Positions 8,368-16,971 of a DNA stretch of 64,000 bases are shown piece by piece (positions within the stretch are counted from its first letter, which is position 1; each line of letters begins with the position of its first letter). The translations under genes were made by a program, and so were the position numbers. The notes beneath the pieces were generated by a model. It worked only from the letters and a program-made list of their open reading frames with translations. It did no database searches and was not told where the DNA came from. This stretch comes from Arthrobacter livingstonensis (GTDB taxonomy: Bacteria; Actinomycetota; Actinomycetes; Actinomycetales; Micrococcaceae), in assembly GCF_003219815.1 (NCBI RefSeq), contig NZ_QJVD01000002.1:19574-83573 (forward strand), given 5' to 3'.

Positions 8368-9363
8368 TTAGGCGGCAATGCCGCGGTACAGCTGCGCAAG
8401 ACGCGGCACGTAGCTGGCGGCGTCGTAGCGCGGCCGCGCCCAGGCGGCGCCCCCGAGCCGGGCAGCGGCCACCACAGGGTCGGCCAGGTCCATGAGCAGC
8501 TGCTCCACCACCTCATCGGCGGTCCCCTGCACCACCGGCGGCGTGGTGCCGTCGTCGGGCCTGGGCAACCGTTGGCCCACGGCCGCCATCGGGGCGCCCA
8601 TGCATAGCGCCTCAAATTCACTCGTGGCAAAGTTGTTGGTTGCCTGGCCAACAGTGAAGTGCGACCGGGCGATGACCTGGTGAAAATCCGCCTGGGGCAT
8701 CCTGTCCAGCAATTCGACACCGGCCGCCGCCGCTGTGCCGGCGCCGGGCCCCCAGTTCAGGCCCTGGATTCTCGTGGCAGGTCCGACGGCGGCCCGGAGT
8801 TTGCGGGCAAGCTCCAGTTGGACGTCAACTCCCTTGTCCTCGTCCCACCGGGAAACAAACAGGACTGTGGACTCCCCCGACGGCGCCCAGGCCGGCAGTG
8901 CCCCGGCATCGACCATGGCGGGCAGGAATTCGGCGTCCGCCCGTGCCGCCCGTGCGTTCCCGGCGGTGTCGATATTGGCGAAGTAAACGTGTTCCGCACC
9001 GTCAACCGCCCGTTGGATTTCATCGTGGAAGGCCGGGTCCTTCCACTGCCTGCGGATGTCCGTTCCGTGCAGGGTCAGCACATACGGCCGGTGCGGCATG
9101 CCGCGTTCCTTCAGCAGCCGGGCACTGGTGCCGTAGTGGACATGGACCACTTCGGCGGCCTGGAGTGCTGCCCGCCGGCGCAGGAGGTAGGGCACGAAGC
9201 GCGCCTTGGCCAGGAAGGGATTTTTAGGGGCGGCCGTCATCGGCCGGACCTCTTCCGGGGGAAGGTAGTCCCAGTGGATGCCGGCCCGGGCCGCGGCGCT
9301 GACCATGGAGCGGGCCACAAAGGCGCAGTCGTTGAACTGCAGGACCTTCGTCTCAGTCGTCAT
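8368..9363 (-). CDS. GT-B glycosyltransferase, paralogue of 5397-6371
   Basis: A 331-aa GT-B-like enzyme with VLQFNDCAFVARSM at the N-terminus, YVLTLHGTDIRRQWK near residue 95, VLFVSRWDEDKGVD at the start of the donor domain and NNFATSEFEALCMGAPMA near 250. It is a diverged copy of the gene at 5397-6371. ATG at 9363 is preferred over the in-frame ATG at 9381, because AGGAG sits 7 nt before the downstream codon and nothing suitable precedes the upstream one. Convergent with the ABC exporter (12 bp between stops) and 27 bp downstream of the next GT gene. Confidence 0.75.
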   Translation of the reverse strand: MTTETKVLQFNDCAFVARSMVSAAARAGIHWDYLPPEEVRPMTAAPKNPFLAKARFVPYLLRRRAALQAAEVVHVHYGTSARLLKERGMPHRPYVLTLHGTDIRRQWKDPAFHDEIQRAVDGAEHVYFANIDTAGNARAARADAEFLPAMVDAGALPAWAPSGESTVLFVSRWDEDKGVDVQLELARKLRAAVGPATRIQGLNWGPGAGTAAAAGVELLDRMPQADFHQVIARSHFTVGQATNNFATSEFEALCMGAPMAAVGQRLPRPDDGTTPPVVQGTADEVVEQLLMDLADPVVAAARLGGAAWARPRYDAASYVPRLAQLYRGIAA

Positions 9364-9390
9364 ATTTTCTCTCCTGGGCATAATCGGCGG

Positions 9391-10512
9391 CTAGGCCCGG
9401 GCGATTGCGGCAGCATACGCATCATCGAAAAGTTCTCCGACAGCAGCCGGGGCGAACCGGGCCCGGATGGGCGCGGCAATGTCACCGGCGGACACGTTCC
9501 GGAACGCCTCGGCGGCATCGAGGACCGCCCTGCCCAGCACCTCGGGCGTGACGTCGTCGACAAGCCTGCTGTTGGACGCGTCGGCGTAGTCGCTGAAGCC
9601 GCCCACCCGGGTTGCCACCACCGCCCGGCCGGCAGCCAGCGCCTCGGCAGCCGAGGTGAAGAAGTTCTCCTGGGCGGTCGGCAGGAAGAACAGGTCCGCT
9701 GCGGACAGATGTTCCGCCACCTCGGCCGGCCGCACCGAACCGGCCAGGGTGACCCGGTCCGCCAGGTCCAGCTTCGCCACCAGCGCCTCGCACTCGGCTC
9801 GTTGGGGCCCGTCCCCCACCCACGTCAGGTGCGCATCCGTTCCGTGGTCGCGCAGCCAGGCGAGCGTTTCAATGGTTGCCAGGGGGCGTTTGCGGTCAAT
9901 GAGTCCGCCCACGGCCACCAGCCGGAGCGGCGTGCCAAAGACGGAAGCCGCAACAGTGCCCCGGCCCTTCACGACGCAGGGCACCACACGGGCGGCATCC
10001 GGCCTGGCAAAGCGCTGCATTTCGGCCGCGAGCTGGCCGGTCACGCCTGTCACCACGTGCGGGAACCGCAGCACGCGGCGCAGCCCGGAGAGCTTTTCCC
10101 ACAACGGCGAGACACTGGATGGGTTAACTACGCCGTTCCAGTGCTCCGTGTGGACCCACGGCCGTCCGCGTCCCGTCGCGGTGCGCGCCGACCAGGCCGG
10201 CAGGGCAAGCAGGATCGAGGAAAAGGCCATGGTGTGGACGACGTCGGCCCAGCCCATCTCGCGTGTCAGCAGCCGTTCGCAGGCCAGCACGGTTCCCGGA
10301 CGCCTGGGATCGGCTGCAACACGCCGCACCGGGATGCCTTCCCACACTCCGTTAACGGACTTGGGCATGGCCAGGGCCGTCCCGAGCCGGACGTGGACCA
10401 CGCGCACCTGATGGCCCTGGCCGCGAATGGCTTCGACGTGCTCGGCGTTGAACGGCGCCTCGGCGGGGTTTTCCTCGTGCGGGTACCAAGTGGCAATGAC
10501 CAGGATCTTCAT
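9391..10512 (-). CDS. GT4 family glycosyltransferase
   Basis: A 373-aa GT-B enzyme of classic GT4 form. MKILVIATWYPHEENPAEAPF opens the acceptor domain; LRLVAVGGLIDRKRPLATI (near residue 200) begins the donor domain and PTAQENFFTSAAEALAAGR (near 275) is the conserved donor-binding E-x7-E helix. ATG at 10512 is chosen because AAGGA precedes it by about 4-5 nt and the sequence upstream has no GT homology. It is 48 bp downstream of a GT2 gene on the same strand. It is likely to extend the polymer made by the locus; donor unknown. Confidence 0.88.
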   Translation of the reverse strand: MKILVIATWYPHEENPAEAPFNAEHVEAIRGQGHQVRVVHVRLGTALAMPKSVNGVWEGIPVRRVAADPRRPGTVLACERLLTREMGWADVVHTMAFSSILLALPAWSARTATGRGRPWVHTEHWNGVVNPSSVSPLWEKLSGLRRVLRFPHVVTGVTGQLAAEMQRFARPDAARVVPCVVKGRGTVAASVFGTPLRLVAVGGLIDRKRPLATIETLAWLRDHGTDAHLTWVGDGPQRAECEALVAKLDLADRVTLAGSVRPAEVAEHLSAADLFFLPTAQENFFTSAAEALAAGRAVVATRVGGFSDYADASNSRLVDDVTPEVLGRAVLDAAEAFRNVSAGDIAAPIRARFAPAAVGELFDDAYAAAIARA

Positions 10513-10560
10513 GGGTTCCTTGAATGGGGTCTGTGGGTGAAGAGGCTGTGCGTGCAAAGG

Positions 10561-11670
10561 CTAGGACACCAACGCCGAGGCGCTCATGAACCGCAGCGGG
10601 GCTTCCGGGTGAAGCAGCTGCGAAAGGTCCCGCGGCAGCCAAGTGCGCGGATTGGTGAAGGTACGCCGGAGCGTGGCCAGGGACTTCATCACCGCGGCGT
10701 CCCCTTCCCGCCTTGCCACCGCATCAAGCAGGGCCCGGTCCGCAATCGACAACGGCCGGGCCGCTTCGGGGGCGGCGAACAACAATCGGCGGGCAACCCC
10801 CGCCATGGCGTCGGCTTCCTCGGCGTTCCACGTGCCGGAATCGGCACGCAGCATCACGTGGCCAAACACGTGGACGCGGATCAGCTTGGTCACGATCGAG
10901 GCCCGCTGCGCTGGGCCGAGGCCGGCAAACCAGTTCGTGTCCACCAGATCCGTGGCAAAGGCCAAGTCGTCAGTCACGCTTCGCGGCGTCGCCGTCACGC
11001 GCGCCACGGCGTCGTCGTGCACCAGGTACCGGGGCAGGCCGCGGCCGTAGCTGATGCCCGCCCCGGAGAACCAGAGTTTGGCGGAGAAGGACTGGTCCTC
11101 CCCCGTGGCGTATCGGGTGGGAAAGTCCAGCCCGAGCGAGCGGACCAGGGCAAGGCGCATGATCCCCAGCGGCGCGGTCCGGTAAGTGAGCCTGTCGGCC
11201 ACCGGGTCAAGGGCCGCGTTCCGGTTCCGGCGCACGACGGGGGTCCGGATGGCCCTTCCACCGGCATGGGCCATCGGTGCAATCAGCACGTCCGCGCCGT
11301 CCCTGTCGGCAGCCGCGACCCAGCGGGCCAGGGCGTCCGGCTCCAGCGAATCGTCGCTGCCCATGATGGACACCCAGGTCCCGCTGGCCAGTGAAATCCC
11401 GTGGTTGAAGGGGCCGGCGGGGCTCTTAATTCCGTCCGAATACTGCACAAAGCGGACCCGGTCCCGGTGTTCGGGCGCCACGCGCTCCCGGATCGGGGCA
11501 ACCTCGGTGTTGTGGCACACCACTGTGACGCGCAGCCGCCCGGCGGCGCCGGGCTCCGTGGGCAGCCCCGACGACATGAGCGAGGCGACGGTGCGCTCAA
11601 TGGGCCGGTCCGGCGTGTGCACGGCAACCACCACATCGACGAGCACTGAATCCTGAGTATCGTTGTCCAC
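10561..11670 (-). CDS. GT2 family glycosyltransferase, half of a divergent paralogue pair
   Basis: A 369-aa GT-A enzyme. VDVVVAVHTPDRPIERTV is the N-terminal strand, DGIKSPAGPFNHGISLASG a conserved loop and VSIMGSDDSLEPDA (near residue 105) the DxD/SDD metal site. The C-terminal half is helical with RVHVFGHV. The neighbouring divergent gene (11726-12862) has the same motifs in the same order (HDPARPLERG, DGIKSPAGPRNAAL, SFLDSDDYLEAG, LLRVHGIGAL), so they are paralogues pointing away from each other across 55 bp. Substrates are unknown; duplication followed by change of specificity is plausible. Confidence 0.82.
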   Translation of the reverse strand: MDNDTQDSVLVDVVVAVHTPDRPIERTVASLMSSGLPTEPGAAGRLRVTVVCHNTEVAPIRERVAPEHRDRVRFVQYSDGIKSPAGPFNHGISLASGTWVSIMGSDDSLEPDALARWVAAADRDGADVLIAPMAHAGGRAIRTPVVRRNRNAALDPVADRLTYRTAPLGIMRLALVRSLGLDFPTRYATGEDQSFSAKLWFSGAGISYGRGLPRYLVHDDAVARVTATPRSVTDDLAFATDLVDTNWFAGLGPAQRASIVTKLIRVHVFGHVMLRADSGTWNAEEADAMAGVARRLLFAAPEAARPLSIADRALLDAVARREGDAAVMKSLATLRRTFTNPRTWLPRDLSQLLHPEAPLRFMSASALVS

Positions 11671-11725
11671 CCAGTAAGGTTATCGCGGAACCAAAGGAAC
11701 CAAGCCTGCACAGGAGATCGCGGCC

Positions 11726-12862
11726 ATGAGCCAAAGCATTGAAGTTGTCATACCGGTGCACGACCCCGCCAGGCCGCTGGAACGGGGCATCCATTCCGTC
11801 CTGGCCCAGCGTGCCGAACTCGCGGAGCTTGGCGTGGATCTACGCGTCACCGTGGTCTGCCACAACATCCCCGTCGACGACATTAAGGACAGCGTCACGT
11901 CCGCACTCTCAACGGACGACGCCGTCACCTGGCTTGGGCACCGGGACGGCATCAAGTCCCCCGCCGGGCCGCGCAACGCGGCGCTGGACCAAAGTTCGGC
12001 AACCTTCCTGAGCTTTCTGGACTCCGACGACTACCTGGAGGCCGGGTCCTTGGCGGCTTGGTGGAAGGCAGCCGAGTCCCACGGTGCGGCCGCCGTCATC
12101 GCTCCCCTGCGCACCCCCGAAGGCTCCATCCTCCGCTCTCCGCGGATCCGCCCTTCCAAGCCGGCAGTGCTGGACCCTGTCAGGGACGGCCTGGCTTACC
12201 GCAGCGTCCCGTACGGCCTGCTGCGCCGGGAGTCCCTGAAGACCTGCGGATTTCGCTACGAGGAGGGCATTTTGATTGGTGAAGACCTCGAAGCAGCCTT
12301 GAAGTTGTGGTTCCGGGGAGGCCCAACCGTCTATCCCTATGCAGCGCCCGCCTACCACCAGACCGACGCTTCGGGCCCCGCCCGTGTCACCAGTGCCGTG
12401 CGTCCGTTGGCTGATGAGTTCCGATGGCTGGACGCACTGGTCCAGTCCTCGTGGCTGCTCCAAGCAACCCTTGCCGAACGGCGAACCATCGCCCTGAAGC
12501 TCTTGCGGGTCCACGGCATCGGTGCCCTCATCCGGCGCGGCTCCATGGCCGGATCGGTGCAGGCACCCGTGTGGTCCGCTGCGGACCAAACCGCCTGGAC
12601 GAAGGCACGGGGGCAGTTCCTCGAGCTGGCCGGCGGCGCGCTGCCTGCCCTCTCCCGGCGCGACGCCGCGCTATCGCGTGCCGCCGCTGCGGCGAGCGGT
12701 GAATCGGCGTTGCGCGACGCCGTCGTCCTGCATTCCCGTAGCGGACGCCTCGGGGAACTGCTCACCGACAATCCGCTGTCCCTGTTAGCGGCGGATTCGG
12801 TGCTGCGGCACTATGTCAACGAGCGGCGCCGAACGAAATCGGGAGTGTTCGCCCTCCGCTAG
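11726..12862 (+). CDS. GT2 family glycosyltransferase, other half of the paralogue pair
   Basis: A 378-aa GT-A enzyme starting SIEVVIPVHDPARPLERG, with TWLGHRDGIKSPAGPRNAA and FLSFLDSDDYLEAG (near residue 100; SDD metal site) and GILIGEDLEAALKLWFRG near 190 as the acceptor/base loop. AGGAG lies 9 nt before ATG 11726. The 2-epimerase gene follows after 9 bp on the same strand, so the two are likely cotranscribed, which ties this transferase to the amino-sugar supplied by that epimerase. It is the only GT2 of the region on the plus strand. Confidence 0.83.
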   Translation: MSQSIEVVIPVHDPARPLERGIHSVLAQRAELAELGVDLRVTVVCHNIPVDDIKDSVTSALSTDDAVTWLGHRDGIKSPAGPRNAALDQSSATFLSFLDSDDYLEAGSLAAWWKAAESHGAAAVIAPLRTPEGSILRSPRIRPSKPAVLDPVRDGLAYRSVPYGLLRRESLKTCGFRYEEGILIGEDLEAALKLWFRGGPTVYPYAAPAYHQTDASGPARVTSAVRPLADEFRWLDALVQSSWLLQATLAERRTIALKLLRVHGIGALIRRGSMAGSVQAPVWSAADQTAWTKARGQFLELAGGALPALSRRDAALSRAAAAASGESALRDAVVLHSRSGRLGELLTDNPLSLLAADSVLRHYVNERRRTKSGVFALR

Positions 12863-12871
12863 GCTGGAACC

Positions 12872-13936
12872 ATGCGAATTTTGAGTGTGGTGGGCGCACG
12901 CCCCCAGTTTGTCAAGCTTGCCCCGATCGCGAAGGCCATGGAAGGCCGGGCCGAACACGTTATAGTCCATACCGGACAGCACTACGACGAGCTCATGTCC
13001 GACGTCTTCTTCCAGGACCTGGGCATCCCGGCACCGGACTATAACCTGGGCGTCGGCTCGGGCAAGCACGGCGAACAGACCGGCGCCATGCTGGCCGGCC
13101 TGGAAAAGGTCCTTGAGGAAGCACAGCCCGACGTGGTGCTGGTCTACGGCGACACCAACTCCACCCTGGCCGCGGCCCTGGCCGCCGTGAAGATCCACAT
13201 TCCCGTGGCACACCTGGAAGCGGGCCTGCGGTCCTTCAACCGGCGCATGCCCGAGGAACACAACAGGGTCCTGACCGACCACGCATCGGACCTGCTGCTC
13301 TCCCCCACACAGGTAGGCATGGACCATCTGGCCACCGAGGGTCTGGCGGAGAGGTCGCGCATGGTTGGCGACGTCATGACCGACGTCCTGTACAGGGTGC
13401 GCGAACAGCTCGCCGCACAGGGCCAGCCCCTGCCCGACGGCGTCAGCGCCGGCAACTACTATGTGTGCACCATCCACCGCCCGGACAACACGGACGACCC
13501 CGCGCGGCTGAAGGCGATTGTGGAATCACTGGCAGCCCTGGGCAAGCCGGTGCTGCTCCTGGCCCACCCCCGGCTGAAGGCCCTGGCGGAGACACACGGC
13601 ATCGACCTGGCCTCCGGTTCCATCGTGCTCCATGAACCGCTGGCCTACCCGCAGCTGGTCAACGCCGTGGCCAACAGTGCAGGCGTGGTGACCGATTCCG
13701 GCGGCCTGCAGAAGGAGGCGTTCCTGCTGCGCATCCCCTGCACCACCATCCGCCCCGAGACCGAATGGGTGGAAACGGTGGAGCTGGGCTGGAACGTGCT
13801 GGTCAACAGCGACCTGTCCAAGCTGGCCGCCACGGTGGAGCGCCCGGCCCCGCCCGCGACGGATGCCACGCCCTACGGCGACGGGCACGCGGCCGAGCGC
13901 ACGGTTGACGCTTTGCTGGCGACGTTCGCGAAGTAA
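12872..13936 (+). CDS. wecB: UDP-N-acetylglucosamine 2-epimerase family (WecB/WbpI-like)
   Basis: A 354-aa non-hydrolysing nucleotide-sugar 2-epimerase. It starts ILSVVGARPQFVKLAPI, contains VHTGQHYDELMS (near residue 32), YGDTNST and HLEAGLRSFNRRMPEEHNR (near 110-130) and the uridine-binding VTDSGGLQKEA near 270, all family hallmarks. The later RPETEWVETVELGWN is of the type I associate with WbpI-like epimerases acting on UDP-2,3-diacetamido glucuronic acid, rather than WecB acting on UDP-GlcNAc; the four other genes of that pathway lie 2-6 kb away. Both assignments remain possible. Confidence 0.85.
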   Translation: MRILSVVGARPQFVKLAPIAKAMEGRAEHVIVHTGQHYDELMSDVFFQDLGIPAPDYNLGVGSGKHGEQTGAMLAGLEKVLEEAQPDVVLVYGDTNSTLAAALAAVKIHIPVAHLEAGLRSFNRRMPEEHNRVLTDHASDLLLSPTQVGMDHLATEGLAERSRMVGDVMTDVLYRVREQLAAQGQPLPDGVSAGNYYVCTIHRPDNTDDPARLKAIVESLAALGKPVLLLAHPRLKALAETHGIDLASGSIVLHEPLAYPQLVNAVANSAGVVTDSGGLQKEAFLLRIPCTTIRPETEWVETVELGWNVLVNSDLSKLAATVERPAPPATDATPYGDGHAAERTVDALLATFAK

Positions 13937-13947
13937 GTTTTGTTGTG

Positions 13948-13975
13948 AAGGGCCCGGGCCGCAGCCCGGGCCCTT
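13948..13975 (+). terminator. Strong intrinsic terminator hairpin
   Basis: A 12-bp perfect G+C-rich stem, AAGGGCCCGGGC / GCCCGGGCCCTT, with a CGCA loop, begins 11 bp after the stop of the 2-epimerase gene. No T-run follows, as is common in high-GC actinobacteria. It ends the plus-strand GT2-epimerase unit. Confidence 0.75.
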
Positions 13976-13996
13976 CGGCATTCGCTCCGCCAGCCA

Positions 13997-14002
13997 TATA
14001 CT
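13997..14002 (+). promoter_or_regulatory. Candidate -10 element (leaderless)
   Basis: TATACT, close to the consensus, ends 6 nt before the ATG at 14009, and no Shine-Dalgarno sequence lies between. This is the geometry of a leaderless actinobacterial transcript. The -35 region is not clear. Confidence 0.4.
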
Positions 14003-14008
14003 TCAAGC

Positions 14009-14710
14009 ATGGATTCCAAGGCGAACAAGACATCTGGCAGCCGGCGCCGGTCGCTGGCTGCCGCAGCAGCTCTGGCTGCCGCGGCCATGTGCGTCTCGCC
14101 CATCCTGGCCGCGACGGCCACCACACCGTCCTCTGCCACCGCCTCCTCGGCGGATCAGGCAAAGAGCGGACACTACAATCAGAGCGCCACTGACTTCCGT
14201 CGGGCCCTGGGCATGCCGTTGGAGGACGCCGGCGGTGGCTGGCATGCCGTTCTGGGCCGGGCCGCGGAGAACCTCAAAACCGACCTTGAGGGCGGCGGTT
14301 TCAACGTCAACGCCATGGAGCTGGATTTCGCACACAAGTTGGCGACCGCCTACGTCGCCGGACCGCTGCCGGACCCGGCCACGTTCGCCCGGTATTCACG
14401 CGCCGCCCGTGCCGAAGGCTTTGAGACCCATCTGGCCGGTGTGTGGCGGACGGAAGCGGCGGCCAAACGACAGATGGACCGCATTGCGGACGATGCACGG
14501 GAACTGGCGAAGCGGGGCATCCACCTTGGCGTGATGGGCGTCGTCGCGCAGACCGGCATGGTGCGGGTGGACGTCTATGACGGCACGGCGGAAAAGGCCG
14601 ACTACCTCACCCGGAGCTACGGGCCGCAGGGACTCCACCTCAATATTGGCGACGTGCCCCATGTATACGAACCGGTGCTGTACGGAGCCGCCCCGCCCCC
14701 GGCACGATAG
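14009..14710 (+). CDS. Secreted protein of unknown function
   Basis: A 233-aa protein, not recognised. Residues 1-35 form a Sec-type signal peptide: basic SRRRS, a long Ala/Leu core and a likely cut after PILAA. The mature part has no Cys and is mixed alpha/beta, with a helical FETHLAGVWRTEAAAKRQMDRIADDARELAKRGI segment-like stretch near residues 135-170 followed by strands (HLGVMGVVAQTGMVRVDVYD). It is monocistronic, preceded by a terminator and followed by a convergent gene. The location in a glycan locus suggests a wall-associated role, but no catalytic motif can be named. Confidence 0.7.
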   Translation: MDSKANKTSGSRRRSLAAAAALAAAAMCVSPILAATATTPSSATASSADQAKSGHYNQSATDFRRALGMPLEDAGGGWHAVLGRAAENLKTDLEGGGFNVNAMELDFAHKLATAYVAGPLPDPATFARYSRAARAEGFETHLAGVWRTEAAAKRQMDRIADDARELAKRGIHLGVMGVVAQTGMVRVDVYDGTAEKADYLTRSYGPQGLHLNIGDVPHVYEPVLYGAAPPPAR

Positions 14711-14714
14711 CCAT

Positions 14715-14740
14715 CCGGCGCTGAAAAGCGGAGGCGCCGG
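14715..14740. terminator. Weak hairpin between convergent genes
   Basis: CCGGCGC (14715-14721) pairs with GCGCCGG (14734-14740) across a 12-nt loop, directly after the stop of the secreted-protein gene and before the stop of the convergent glycosyltransferase gene. No T-run. Confidence 0.3.
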
Positions 14741-14786
14741 CCAAGGATGCAACCGCCTGCTCCCCGGTCCCAAGCCCGGAATCGGG

Positions 14787-15977
14787 TTAGTGCGGCTTCG
14801 TGCCGACCGGCCGGCGAACAACAGCCCGCACAGCCTCGGCAGCGACCCGTCCCGCCGCCGCCAGCGACGCGTTCTCCAGGACCCACTGGATGCGGGAGCC
14901 GGCGGACTGGGTGCCGCCGATCGTCGGATCAACCATCGCCCTGACCATGGCGTCGGCAACCGCCTGCACATCGTAGGGCGCCGCGTTGCCCAGCCCGCCC
15001 TCCACAACAATGGCGGCGCCGTCGCCCTGGCCGGCAAAGATGACTGGCGTGCCGCACCCTGCGGCGGCGTAAATCTTGGTGGGCTTGGCAAAGTCGTAGC
15101 CCTGCCCCGGCTTGATGCTCACCAGGGCTCCGGCTGCGCTTCGGATCCACTTCGCAGCCTCCGCCGGAGCAACGACTCCACCAAAGTGCACTGCCCCCGG
15201 GGCCAGCGCTGCCGCCAGCGCCTTCAGGTTCGCTTCGTCCGTGCCCTGGCCAAAGAAGCGGATCTCGGCATCGGGATGCTGCTGCCGCACCAGCGGGAGG
15301 GCCTCAATGAAGATTCCGGCCCCCTGCCATTCGCTCATGGTGCCGGTGTAGATGAAATATGGATTCGCAGCCAAAGCAACCGGCCCGTCCGGCGAAAACA
15401 CACCCGTGTCCACGCCGTTGCCCACGGTTTCGATGCGGTCAGCCGGCACGTTGAACTTCGCCACCTGTCCGGCCACCGGTTCGGAGACGGCAATGACCTT
15501 GGCGGCACGCCGCAGCACAAAGCCCTCCATGGCGCCCATGACGCGCTTGACGGCGCCGTGTACCTCCATGGCGGAGAGCGCCTCCGTCCACACGTCCGCG
15601 GCGTAATACACAAACGGCCGGCCGCGCAGCAGGGACGTCAGTGCCACAACCACGCCGGTGGTGGGCGGCGGTTCGGAAACGACCACGTCCGCCTTCACGG
15701 CCAGCAGGCGGAAGAACGCGGGGATGTCGTAACTGAGGTACTGGACGTATCCGCGGACGTTTCCGCCGGCGTCCCGCAGCACCGGCCAGCGGCTGAGCCC
15801 ATACCGTGGCTTGAACAGTCCGGAGCCCTTGGGCGGGACGGTGGTGATGACCTCCACCTCAGCGCCCTGCCCGACCAGTCCGTCCACCAGGGCCTTCAGG
15901 CGAAAGGCCGCCGCCCCCACTTCCGGCGCATACAGCCGGGTGGCAACGACGACCCTCAACGGTTTTTGTGCTGCCAC
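14787..15977 (-). CDS. GT4 family glycosyltransferase (WbuB-like)
   Basis: A 396-aa GT-B enzyme. LRVVVATRLYAPEVGAAAFR (residues 9-28) and VEVITTVPP are the opening of WbuB/WcaI-type GT4 enzymes; VVSEPPPTTGVV, YYAADVWTEAL and IYTGTMSEWQGAGIFIEAL (start of the donor domain, near 205) follow, and PTKIYAAAGCGTPVIF is the donor-site helix. GTG at 15977 is chosen: it shares one base with the stop of the oxidoreductase gene (TAGTG), has AAGGA 10 nt upstream and fits where homology begins. It is the last gene of the diacetamido-uronate unit and may transfer that sugar. Confidence 0.82.
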   Translation of the reverse strand: MAAQKPLRVVVATRLYAPEVGAAAFRLKALVDGLVGQGAEVEVITTVPPKGSGLFKPRYGLSRWPVLRDAGGNVRGYVQYLSYDIPAFFRLLAVKADVVVSEPPPTTGVVVALTSLLRGRPFVYYAADVWTEALSAMEVHGAVKRVMGAMEGFVLRRAAKVIAVSEPVAGQVAKFNVPADRIETVGNGVDTGVFSPDGPVALAANPYFIYTGTMSEWQGAGIFIEALPLVRQQHPDAEIRFFGQGTDEANLKALAAALAPGAVHFGGVVAPAEAAKWIRSAAGALVSIKPGQGYDFAKPTKIYAAAGCGTPVIFAGQGDGAAIVVEGGLGNAAPYDVQAVADAMVRAMVDPTIGGTQSAGSRIQWVLENASLAAAGRVAAEAVRAVVRRPVGTKPH

Positions 15978-16969
15978 TAAGACGGGATCCTTACCGATTC
16001 GCCGGTGCGGGAGGATTCCAGCACGGCCTCGGCCACCACCAGGGTGTCCTGGCCCTCGGCCATCGTCACGACGTCGGTGCGTAGTCCCAAAACAGCGTCG
16101 CGGAAAGCCTCGTGCTCGGTGCGCAGCGGCTCCGGCTTGGCAATGGCCAGGCGGGTCACATTGCCCTCGGACACGCCCCGGAATGCCGCCATGGAATCCC
16201 ATTCGGTGGCCACCGTGCCATTTTCAAAGAAAGTCAGGTCGGCCGTCACGGTATCGGCCACGAACGCACCCTTTTCCCCGGTGACGACGGTCAGGCGTTC
16301 CTTCATCGGCGACAGCCAGTTCACCAGGTGGTTCGTGATGACGCCGTTGGCCAGTTTGCCGGTGGCGGCCACCATGTCCTCGTGTGGGCGGCCGCTGCGG
16401 GTGGTGGTCTGGGCAAAAATCGACTCAAAGCGGCTCTGCGCCAGCCACGCGGTCAGGTCGATGTCGTGGGTGCCCAGGTCCTTGACCACCCCGACGTCGG
16501 CAATGCGGGACGGGAATGGCCCCTGGCGGCGGGTGGCGATCTGGTAGACCTCGCCCAGTTCGCCGTCGGCAATCCTTTTCCGCAGCGACTGCAGGGCGGG
16601 GTTGAAGCGCTCAATGTGTCCGACGGCGCCCACCAGGCCCTTGGCGGCGAAGGCCTCGACGAGGCGCTGCCCGGCCGGCGCACTGGCGGCGATGGGCTTT
16701 TCCACGAGGGTGTGGATGCCGGCCGCGGCCAGGGCAAGCCCGACTTCCTCGTGCATGCCGGTGGGTACGGCAGCGACGGCCATGTCGAGGCCGGCGGCGA
16801 TGAGTTCTTCAACGTTGTGGAGCAGGGTCAGGTCCTTGGCCACCCCGTGAGGGTCGCCAAAGGCGTCAGCCACGGCAACCAGCTCAACGCCGTCGACCTC
16901 GCGGATGACCCGTGCGTGGTGGCGACCCATCATGCCCAGGCCGATGAGTCCTACGCGCAAGTTGGCCAT
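15977..16969 (-). CDS. Gfo/Idh/MocA-family nucleotide-sugar dehydrogenase (WbpB/WlbA-like)
   Basis: A 330-aa oxidoreductase. The N-terminal NAD(P) Rossmann motif is GLIGLGMMGRHHARVI; HTLVEKPIAAS (near residue 93) carries the family's EKP, with the catalytic Lys; the C-terminal alpha/beta domain follows (GTHDIDLTAWL has the usual His-Asp). In WbpB/WlbA the enzyme oxidises C3 of UDP-GlcNAc-uronate before transamination. The neighbours (DegT aminotransferase 2 bp upstream, hexapeptide acetyltransferase, 6-dehydrogenase) support that role rather than a myo-inositol-type one. The sequence alone does not prove the substrate. Confidence 0.85.
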   Translation of the reverse strand: MANLRVGLIGLGMMGRHHARVIREVDGVELVAVADAFGDPHGVAKDLTLLHNVEELIAAGLDMAVAAVPTGMHEEVGLALAAAGIHTLVEKPIAASAPAGQRLVEAFAAKGLVGAVGHIERFNPALQSLRKRIADGELGEVYQIATRRQGPFPSRIADVGVVKDLGTHDIDLTAWLAQSRFESIFAQTTTRSGRPHEDMVAATGKLANGVITNHLVNWLSPMKERLTVVTGEKGAFVADTVTADLTFFENGTVATEWDSMAAFRGVSEGNVTRLAIAKPEPLRTEHEAFRDAVLGLRTDVVTMAEGQDTLVVAEAVLESSRTGESVRIPS

Positions 16970-16971
16970 GC

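Noticed and set aside
8659-11394. A 911-codon open frame on the plus strand
   Set aside because: Antisense to three glycosyltransferase genes with clear domains. The high G+C third positions keep the complementary frame open; the translation has no recognisable domain.
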